Shown here: in pieces, positions 1-4,795 of the stretch | Numbering within the stretch: the first letter of the stretch is position 1 | Layout of the letters: every line of letters starts with the position of its first letter | DNA from: Burkholderiales bacterium | GTDB taxonomy: Bacteria; Pseudomonadota; Gammaproteobacteria; Burkholderiales; Burkholderiaceae_C | Direction: 5' to 3' | Assembly: GCA_028869035.1 (NCBI GenBank) | Contig: JAGWTL010000210.1 | Coordinates: 1 to 5,476 of the forward strand | DNA length: 5,476 nucleotides | Notes under the pieces: model-generated | The model's input: only the letters and a program-made list of their open reading frames with translations | Database searches by the model: none | Told to the model about the DNA's origin: nothing | Program-made: the position numbers and the translations under genes

Positions 1-615
1 CCCAGGTTCGACAGCGGCCAGCCGGTCGCGCTCCTGCACCAGCAGCTGCAGCGCCAGCCCCAGGACCAGCAACAGGCAGATCACCATCAACGTAGCCCGT
101 ACCAGAGGTCGGTGCCAGCGCGAGGGCTGGCGGGCACCGCGCATGAAGGACAACTCGGCCGTCGCTGTGGCTGTCGGAGCCGGCGCTGGTGCATGCTCGA
201 CCTCGACCGAGAAGACCGGCTCGGCACGCCCGGTCACAGCATGGGCCGAGCCCTCATGCAGCAGTTCCGTATCGACCCTGGGCTCCAGCACGGTATCGGC
301 ATGGGAAGCTGGCAACTCCAGGTCCACCTCATTGACCACGGGCTGAACCGGCACCCTGGACGCAGCCTTCTTGCTGATCTTCTTCTCAGCCTTGCGGGCA
401 TCGGTCGCCACGGCGGCAGCCAGAGCCCCCTCGAAAAGAGTGACCTCCGGCGCGGGCGCGTCAGCTATGGGTGCCACCGCCTCGTGCATATGGGCCGAGG
501 CGTCAAAGATCTCCTCGCACTTGCCACAGCGGACCCAGCCCTCGGAGATGCGCAACTGGTCTGGAACGACCTTGAACATCGTCCGGCAGGCAGGGCAGCG
601 TGTGATCAGGCTCAT
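1..615 (-). CDS. Zinc-ribbon, DUF3426-type single-pass membrane protein (C-terminus outside window)
   Basis: The reading frame starts with ATG at 615 and stays open to base 1, so 205 residues of a longer protein are visible. The N-terminus is a MJ0042-type zinc ribbon: CPAC at residues 7-10 and CGKC at 30-33 supply four cysteine ligands. An acidic/alanine-proline-rich region with a short lysine-rich patch (near residues 74-85) follows, then one hydrophobic segment at about 174-193, preceded by basic residues. This order (zinc ribbon, low-complexity linker, one transmembrane helix) matches betaproteobacterial DUF3426 proteins, whose conserved C-terminal domain would lie beyond the edge. By that topology the ribbon is cytoplasmic and the missing domain periplasmic. 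The molecular role is unknown; a regulatory or nucleic-acid role for the ribbon is inference. It lies 33 bases after prmA on the same strand. No clear Shine-Dalgarno precedes the ATG. Confidence 0.85.
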   Translation of the reverse strand, partial: MSLITRCPACRTMFKVVPDQLRISEGWVRCGKCEEIFDASAHMHEAVAPIADAPAPEVTLFEGALAAAVATDARKAEKKISKKAASRVPVQPVVNEVDLELPASHADTVLEPRVDTELLHEGSAHAVTGRAEPVFSVEVEHAPAPAPTATATAELSFMRGARQPSRWHRPLVRATLMVICLLLVLGLALQLLVQERDRLAAVEPG

Positions 616-624
616 GGGTGGCCC

Positions 625-652
625 ATTGTAGGGCCCGAAATCCCGATCTCAG
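625..652 (-). promoter_or_regulatory. Candidate promoter for the zinc-ribbon gene, overlapping the prmA stop
   Basis: On the minus strand CTGAGA (652-647, 4/6 to the sigma-70 -35 box) and TACAAT (630-625, 5/6 to the -10 box) are 16 bases apart. The -35 overlaps the prmA TGA stop (651-649). The -10 ends 9 bases before the ATG at 615, so a transcript would have a leader of only a few bases, consistent with the missing Shine-Dalgarno. It is a consensus match by eye only, and read-through from prmA is equally possible. Confidence 0.3.
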
Positions 653-1533
653 AGGGTGGCGGTCATTAGGATCCAGCCATCTTCGGCATCGGCCACCTGC
701 AAGGCAGCATACGGCGCATAGGCCTGCTGCAGCTCCTGGGCCTGGCGCTCCAGGATGCCCGCCAGCACCAAATGCCCGCCGGCGGCCACACGCGAGCACA
801 GCAGCGGCGCCAGCACCTTGAGCGGCGTGGCCAGGATGTTGGCCAGCACGGTCTGGTACCGGCCCTGGGCCAGTTCGGGCAGGCCGGCGTTGAGCGTCAC
901 GCCATTGGCCTCGGCATTGAGGCGCGTGGAGTCCACGGCCGCCTCGTCGATGTCCACGGCGTCGATGTCACGGGCGCCGAACTTGGCCGCACCGATGGCC
1001 AGGATGCCCGAGCCACAACCGTAGTCCAGCACACGCCCCAGCCCCTGGGCACCATGGCGCGCGATCCAGCGCAGACACATGCGGGTGGTCGGATGGGTCC
1101 CGGTGCCGAAAGCCAGGCCGGGATCAAGCCGGATGATGGTCTTGGCCTGGGCCGGCGGCTCGTGCCAGGTCGGCACGATCCAGAATTCGGGGGTGATGTC
1201 CACCGGCGCAAACTGCGATTGCGTCAGCCGCACCCAGTCCTGCTCGGGCACCTCGGCCACACCGAGCACACGGCAATCCGCGAAGAAATCCTGGGCCTGC
1301 AGCAGTTCCGCTGCCTCATCCGCTGCCGCGCGCGTGGGAAAGAGCGCCAGCACACGCGAGCGCTGCCAGCCCTCGGCCGGCGGCGGCATGCCGGGCTCGC
1401 CAAAAAGTGCCTGCTCGGCCTCGGTCTGGGCGTCGGCGTCCTCGACACTGACACTCAGGGCATCGAGCGCATCGAGCGCATCCCCTAGCACCTCGACGCG
1501 GTCCTGGGGGCAAAGCAAACGAAGTTCGTGCAT
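649..1533 (-). CDS. prmA: Ribosomal protein L11 methyltransferase
   Basis: A 294-residue protein, essentially the length of E. coli PrmA. It uses S-adenosylmethionine to methylate amino groups of ribosomal protein L11 in the cytoplasm. The N-terminal part (about residues 1-110) corresponds to the L11-recognition region. The catalytic part carries the PrmA signature FGTGTHPTT (142-150), the SAM-binding glycine motif DYGCGSG (170-176), the acidic VDID (193-196) that follows the next strand, and the ANILA (231-235) motif that takes the place of NPPY in this family. The ATG at 1533 gives the expected MHEL-type N-terminus. There is no strong Shine-Dalgarno in front. It follows accC on the same strand after a 122-base spacer filled with hairpin repeats, so co-transcription is possible but not shown. 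Nothing is broken or missing. Confidence 0.97.
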   Translation of the reverse strand: MHELRLLCPQDRVEVLGDALDALDALSVSVEDADAQTEAEQALFGEPGMPPPAEGWQRSRVLALFPTRAAADEAAELLQAQDFFADCRVLGVAEVPEQDWVRLTQSQFAPVDITPEFWIVPTWHEPPAQAKTIIRLDPGLAFGTGTHPTTRMCLRWIARHGAQGLGRVLDYGCGSGILAIGAAKFGARDIDAVDIDEAAVDSTRLNAEANGVTLNAGLPELAQGRYQTVLANILATPLKVLAPLLCSRVAAGGHLVLAGILERQAQELQQAYAPYAALQVADAEDGWILMTATL

Positions 1534-1563
1534 AGGGCGAGAGCGCAGGGTTTAAATTCGTAG

Positions 1564-1655
1564 GCTCCCGTGGAACCGGCTTCGCCGGGCCACTGGGAGC
1601 GTCTCCCCGCCACCGAAGGATGAGCGGGGGGAAGGCGCATCGCGCCTCAGGGGGG
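1564..1655. repeat. Palindromic GC-rich intergenic repeat cluster between accC and prmA
   Basis: The spacer contains three hairpins in a row. The first has arms GCTCCC (1564-1569) and GGGAGC (1595-1600), with further inner pairing (GTGG with CCAC, CCGGC with GCCGG around a GAA loop). The second has arms CCCCGC (1605-1610) and GCGGGG (1624-1629). The third pairs AGGCGC (1633-1638) with GCGCCT (1642-1647) around a three-base loop. No T-run follows on the minus strand, so it does not look like a standard intrinsic terminator. It resembles REP-like intergenic elements of Comamonadaceae (from memory). Such structures could stabilise the accC mRNA 3' end or dampen expression into prmA; this is inference. 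Confidence 0.7.
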
Positions 1656-3005
1656 TCATCTCTTGTGATGCCGCATCCACTCCTCGAGGTAGTGGATGTT
1701 GGTGCCGCCCGTCATGAACTTGGCATCCGCCATCAACTCACGATGCAGCGGGATGTTGGTGCTGATGCCCTCGACCAGGGTCTCGCCCAGCGCCGTGCTC
1801 ATGCGAGCCATGGCCTGCTCGCGCGTATCGCCATGCGCGATGATCTTGCCGACCATGGAGTCGTAGTTCGGCGGCACGAAGTAGTTGGTATAGACGTGCG
1901 AGTCAACCCGCACCCCTGGGCCGCCCGGTGCGTGCCACATGGTGATGCGGCCCGGCGAGGGCGTGAACTTGTAGGGGTCTTCGGCGTTGATGCGGCATTC
2001 GATGGCATGGCCGCGAATCACGATGTCCTTCTGCGTGAAAGGCAGCTTCTCGCCGGCGGCCACCATGATCTGCGTCTTGACGATGTCCACGCCCGTGATC
2101 ATCTCGGTCACCGGGTGCTCGACCTGCACACGCGTGTTCATCTCGATGAAGTAGAACTCGCCGTCCTGGTAGAGAAACTCGAAGGTGCCGGCGCCGCGGT
2201 AGCCGATCTTCTTGCAGGCCGCGACACAGCGCTCGCCCACTTTCTCGATCAGCTTGCGCGGAATGCCGGGGGCCGGCGCTTCCTCGATGATCTTCTGGTG
2301 GCGGCGCTGCATGGAGCAGTCGCGCTCGCCCAGGTAGACGGCATTCTTGTGCTTGTCGGCCAGGATCTGGATCTCCACATGGCGCGGGTTCTCCAGGAAC
2401 TTCTCCATATAGACAGCCGGATTGTTGAAAGCCGCACCGGCCTCGGCCTTGGTCATCTGCACCGCATTGACCAGCGCCGCCTCGGTGTGCACCACGCGCA
2501 TGCCACGGCCGCCGCCGCCGCCGGCGGCCTTGATGATGACCGGGTAGCCGATGGAACGCGCGATGCGCTTGATCTGGGTCGGGTCATCGGGCAGCTCGCC
2601 CTCGGAACCGGGCACGCAGGGCACACCAGCCTTGATCATGGACTGCTTGGCCGAAACCTTGTCCCCCATGATGCGGATGGACTCGGGTGTCGGGCCGATG
2701 AACTGGAAACCGCTCTGCTCCACGCGCTCGGCGAAATCGGCGTTCTCGCTCAGGAAGCCGTAGCCGGGATGGATGGCCTCGGCATCGGTCACCTCGGCGG
2801 CCGAGATGATGGCCGGCATGCTGAGGTAGCTTAGGCCGGAGGGCGCCGGGCCGATACAGACGGCTTCTTCGGCCAGCTTGACATACTTGGCTTCGCGGTC
2901 GGCCTCGGAATAGACCATCACCGCCTTGATGCCCAGCTCGCGGCAGGCGCGCTGAATCCGCAAGGCAATCTCACCGCGATTCGCGACCAGAATCTTCTTG
3001 AACAT
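1656..3005 (-). CDS. accC: Acetyl-CoA carboxylase, biotin carboxylase subunit
   Basis: A 449-residue protein, the same length as E. coli AccC. It uses ATP and bicarbonate to carboxylate the biotin on AccB, the first half-reaction of malonyl-CoA synthesis for fatty acids. Domains in order: N-terminal biotin carboxylase domain (about 1-112, starting MFKKILVANRGEIALR), ATP-grasp domain (about 113-320) with the glycine-rich loop AGGGGGRG (161-168), and C-terminal domain (about 335-440). Residues known from E. coli occur at identical positions: K116, K159, H209, K238, E276, E288, N290, R292 and R338, the last three in or near the active site for bicarbonate and biotin. The gene begins 12 bases after accB on the same strand, the usual accBC operon. 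No truncation or odd residue is seen. Confidence 0.99.
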   Translation of the reverse strand: MFKKILVANRGEIALRIQRACRELGIKAVMVYSEADREAKYVKLAEEAVCIGPAPSGLSYLSMPAIISAAEVTDAEAIHPGYGFLSENADFAERVEQSGFQFIGPTPESIRIMGDKVSAKQSMIKAGVPCVPGSEGELPDDPTQIKRIARSIGYPVIIKAAGGGGGRGMRVVHTEAALVNAVQMTKAEAGAAFNNPAVYMEKFLENPRHVEIQILADKHKNAVYLGERDCSMQRRHQKIIEEAPAPGIPRKLIEKVGERCVAACKKIGYRGAGTFEFLYQDGEFYFIEMNTRVQVEHPVTEMITGVDIVKTQIMVAAGEKLPFTQKDIVIRGHAIECRINAEDPYKFTPSPGRITMWHAPGGPGVRVDSHVYTNYFVPPNYDSMVGKIIAHGDTREQAMARMSTALGETLVEGISTNIPLHRELMADAKFMTGGTNIHYLEEWMRHHKR

Positions 3006-3017
3006 GGGGTGGCAGCC

Positions 3018-3464
3018 TTATTCGATGATGAACAGGGGCTGCCCGTACTCCACGGCCTGGCCGTTCTCGCACAGGATCTGCGTCACGGTGCCGGCCTTGT
3101 CGGTTTCGATCTCGTTGAGAATCTTCATGGCTTCGATGATGCACACGGTCTCGCCCTGCTTGACGGTCTGGCCCACTTCCACGAAAGCCTTGGCGCCGGG
3201 CGAAGCCGAACGGTAGAAAGTACCCACCATGGGCGACTTGACGACATGACCACTGGGCGCCGCCGGGGCAGGGGCCGCCGCCGGGGCAGCCGGAGCCGCC
3301 ACAGGTGCTGGAACGGCCTGCGCAACCGGCATCTGATAAGCCTGGACCATGGCCGGACCGCCTTTGACGATGCGCACCTTGCCTTCGGCTTCGGTGATTT
3401 CCAGCTCCGACACGTTCGAGTCGGACACCAGATCGATCAGGGTCTTGAGTTTTCGCAAATCCAT
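3018..3464 (-). CDS. accB: Acetyl-CoA carboxylase, biotin carboxyl carrier protein
   Basis: A 148-residue protein, close to the E. coli BCCP (156). It carries the biotin that shuttles carboxyl groups from AccC to the carboxyltransferase AccAD. The N-terminus (about 1-40) begins MDLRKLKTLIDLV, the conserved segment that contacts AccC. Residues about 47-70 are a flexible Ala/Pro linker. The biotinyl domain (about 72-148) contains EAMK at 111-114, and K114 is the expected biotinylated lysine, a target of BirA. The thumb-like SASPGAKAFVEVG stretch (86-98) is typical of bacterial BCCP. The start at 3464 is supported by GGAG five bases upstream. A likely promoter lies in the 126-base spacer behind it, and accC follows after 12 bases. 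Confidence 0.98.
   Translation of the reverse strand: MDLRKLKTLIDLVSDSNVSELEITEAEGKVRIVKGGPAMVQAYQMPVAQAVPAPVAAPAAPAAAPAPAAPSGHVVKSPMVGTFYRSASPGAKAFVEVGQTVKQGETVCIIEAMKILNEIETDKAGTVTQILCENGQAVEYGQPLFIIE
3259..3289 (-). repeat. Short direct repeat in the accB linker
   Basis: A 13-base unit reading GCCGCCGGGGCAG on the plus strand occurs at 3259-3271 and again at 3277-3289, an 18-base (six-codon) offset. It encodes part of the Ala/Pro linker of BCCP. Because the offset is a multiple of three, slippage would change linker length without breaking the frame. Confidence 0.7.
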
Positions 3465-3468
3465 GGGA

Positions 3469-3473
3469 TCTCC
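3469..3473 (-). promoter_or_regulatory. Shine-Dalgarno of accB
   Basis: GGAGA (3473-3469) has its GGAG core five bases before the accB ATG at 3464. It supports that start and is stronger than the weak sites in front of accC, prmA and the zinc-ribbon gene. Confidence 0.7.
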
Positions 3474-3490
3474 AACGTCGTTATTTCATA

Positions 3491-3530
3491 TGCCATCAAT
3501 TTAGAATAATTGCCAGCAATTTCCAGCCAA
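3491..3530 (-). promoter_or_regulatory. Candidate accBC promoter with doubled 12-base motif and palindrome
   Basis: On the minus strand TTGGCT (3530-3525, 4/6 to -35) and TATTCT (3508-3503, 4/6 to -10) are 16 bases apart in a locally AT-rich stretch, which stands out against GC-rich surroundings. The start point would fall near 3496, giving a leader of about 32 bases to the accB ATG. Overlaid on it are AAATTGCTGGCA (3522-3511) and AAATTGATGGCA (3502-3491), identical but for one base and offset by 20 bases, about two helical turns. The first copy overlaps a perfect palindrome AATTGC-CA-GCAATT (3508-3521) in the promoter spacer. This arrangement is operator-like; no regulator is assigned. Confidence 0.5.
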
Positions 3531-3590
3531 CTACGGCGAACTCGATGTGCCCGCTCATGGCCGGGCGCCATCATAAGCGATCTTGGGGCG

Positions 3591-4136
3591 CTATTTCAGT
3601 TCACGCCAGAGCGCCAGATCGTGCCCGGAAAGCTTGCCGATTTTACGGTTCAGGATGCCTCCTTCGGCCCCGATCAGCACCGTGAAGGGCAGCCCGCCGG
3701 CCTGATTGCCCAGGGATTTGCTCAGCGCCAGACCTTCCGTACCAGCCAGGACCACCGGAAAATCCAGCGCTTGACGGGTCAGGAAAGCCTGCACCGGCGC
3801 CAGCTTGTCCACGGCAATTCCAACAATTTGCCAACCTTTGGCGTTGTTTTCTCTGAAAAAAGCGTTCAATAAAGGCAACTCCTCCACACAGGGAGGGCAC
3901 CAGGTGGCCCAGAAATTGAGCATCAAGGGACGCCCACGCAAACTGGCCAGCGCCAGCCGCGTGCCATTGGGCGTGTCGAATTCCAGGCCCCAGAGATCCT
4001 GCGCCCAGACCGGATCAGGCGAAGCCGGCGTGTAACGCCACCAGGCCAGCCCTGCGCCGGCCAGCCCCGCCGCCGCAGCGGTCACGGCATACAGGGCGTA
4101 CCGACGCCTGAGAAAACTACTGCTGTTTTGTTCCAA
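3591..4136 (-). CDS. Membrane-anchored thioredoxin-like protein (TlpA/ResA type)
   Basis: A 181-residue protein. Residues about 13-33 form a hydrophobic N-terminal helix after a basic RRR (10-12), so it is a signal anchor or signal peptide exporting the rest to the periplasm. The thioredoxin fold follows: LMLNFWATWCPPC with the redox cysteines C80 and C83, and a cis-proline region GGLPFTV with P150. WCPPC is typical of TlpA/ResA-like thiol-disulfide oxidoreductases, which reduce periplasmic disulfides, for example in cytochrome c or copper-site assembly; the true partner here cannot be read. The start is TTG at 4136: a stop codon occurs two codons upstream in frame, and GAGGTGA lies three bases before the TTG. 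No ATG occurs until residue 72, inside the fold. It follows the 199-residue unknown gene by 8 bases and is probably translationally coupled to it. Confidence 0.92.
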   Translation of the reverse strand: MEQNSSSFLRRRYALYAVTAAAAGLAGAGLAWWRYTPASPDPVWAQDLWGLEFDTPNGTRLALASLRGRPLMLNFWATWCPPCVEELPLLNAFFRENNAKGWQIVGIAVDKLAPVQAFLTRQALDFPVVLAGTEGLALSKSLGNQAGGLPFTVLIGAEGGILNRKIGKLSGHDLALWRELK

Positions 4137-4139
4137 AAA

Positions 4140-4146
4140 TCACCTC
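4140..4146 (-). promoter_or_regulatory. Shine-Dalgarno that fixes the TTG start of the thioredoxin-like gene
   Basis: GAGGTGA (4146-4140) overlaps the TGA stop (4147-4145) of the upstream gene and sits three bases before TTG at 4136-4134. This decides the non-ATG start and suggests that ribosomes finishing the upstream gene restart here. Confidence 0.75.
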
Positions 4147-4744
4147 AATTTTTATCTACTTCGCCCAAAAGACGGCGTACGGCCATCAGATCACCGCGTG
4201 GCGTCCGATTCTTGCTGTCGCGCAACAGGGCGCCACGCAGGTCGTCCAGATCATGGACCATCAAATGGACACCGACCGTCTCACCCAGTTCCCGGCAGGG
4301 GGCATGAAAACTCAGCGCCTCGACCGGCTCCCGGTGCAGGCCAGTCACCGTGCGCGGCGCGTAGGCCACCCCCTGCTCGATCAATTCGATCTCGGCCGAC
4401 TTCTCGTCCTCGCAAAAGAGCTGGAGATAGATGTCCGACAGACGCGTGGCCGTGCCGTGCCAGACCGCTCCGCTCAGATGCGGCCGGAACCGCGCCAGCC
4501 GCTCCATCCAGAGCAGGGCCAGGCGACGCAGGGCCAGCAGTTCGCCCGGCTGGGTATCGGCGCAGAAGACCGCGATGTACTCGCGCACCGCGTCCTCGAC
4601 CTCATCGTTGCCCGGCAAGGGGGTGCGCGGTGGCAGGCCCAGCTGGCGCAGGGCACGCCGCTTGGCGGGACCATACTCCAGCCCCTCTTCCACGACCATC
4701 TGCGCCGCCGAGGCGGCAATTTCCTGCGTACTCACGGCCGCCAT
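4145..4744 (-). CDS. Conserved protein of unknown function
   Basis: A 199-residue soluble, acidic-looking protein with no signal peptide or membrane segment. I do not recognise a named family with certainty, but I recall similar Burkholderiales hypotheticals, including a GTATRLSD-(hydrophobic)-CEDEKSAEIELI core (here residues 97-122). The N-terminal half (about 5-90) is predicted largely helical; the C-terminal half alternates strand-like and helical stretches and ends in LRGALLRDSKNRTPRGDL-like sequence. The GT...SDIYLQLF stretch (97-110) faintly resembles the Gx(n)DhDh motif of nucleotidyltransferase folds with the second acidic residue lost (Y106); this is weak inference. The ATG at 4744 is chosen because AGGAG lies four bases upstream; the frame is open further upstream but that part is antisense to mpl. 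It heads the minus-strand block and diverges from mpl across 51 bases. Confidence 0.8.
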   Translation of the reverse strand: MAAVSTQEIAASAAQMVVEEGLEYGPAKRRALRQLGLPPRTPLPGNDEVEDAVREYIAVFCADTQPGELLALRRLALLWMERLARFRPHLSGAVWHGTATRLSDIYLQLFCEDEKSAEIELIEQGVAYAPRTVTGLHREPVEALSFHAPCRELGETVGVHLMVHDLDDLRGALLRDSKNRTPRGDLMAVRRLLGEVDKN

Positions 4745-4748
4745 TCTG

Positions 4749-4753
4749 CTCCT
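4749..4753 (-). promoter_or_regulatory. Shine-Dalgarno that decides the start of the unknown gene
   Basis: AGGAG (4753-4749) stands four bases before the ATG at 4744. It supports the 199-residue form over the much longer frame that continues antisense through mpl. Confidence 0.7.
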
Positions 4754-4783
4754 GCCGGTCACGGGAGTCCTTGAGGCTGCACC

Positions 4784-4789
4784 TAGAAT
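4784..4789 (+). promoter_or_regulatory. Candidate -10 box of mpl (possible leaderless transcript)
   Basis: TAGAAT (5/6 to TATAAT) ends six bases before the mpl ATG at 4796, which would put the start point at or next to the A of the start codon. No Shine-Dalgarno is seen before the ATG, which fits a leaderless message. No convincing -35 box lies 15-19 bases upstream, so the call rests on the -10 and its spacing alone. Confidence 0.4.
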
Positions 4790-4795
4790 CGACCG

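Noticed and set aside
112..669. 185-residue plus-strand frame across the zinc-ribbon gene
   Set aside because: It is antisense to the frame with CxxC pairs and a membrane helix, and its product shows no domain.
772..1488. 238-residue plus-strand frame across prmA
   Set aside because: Antisense to prmA, which has all family motifs; no domain in the product.
1620..2834. 404-residue plus-strand open frame across accC
   Set aside because: It is antisense to a fully conserved accC and its product is His/Asp/Leu/Ala-rich with no recognisable domain; long antisense frames are expected in GC-rich genes.
3557..3571. Inverted repeat ATGGC-CGGGC-GCCAT after the thioredoxin-like gene, considered as a terminator
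   Set aside because: The stem is only five pairs and no T-run follows on the minus strand.
3437..3574. 45-codon minus-strand small frame starting ATGATG at 3574 and overlapping the accB start
   Set aside because: It runs through the probable accB promoter, has no Shine-Dalgarno and has no recognisable product.
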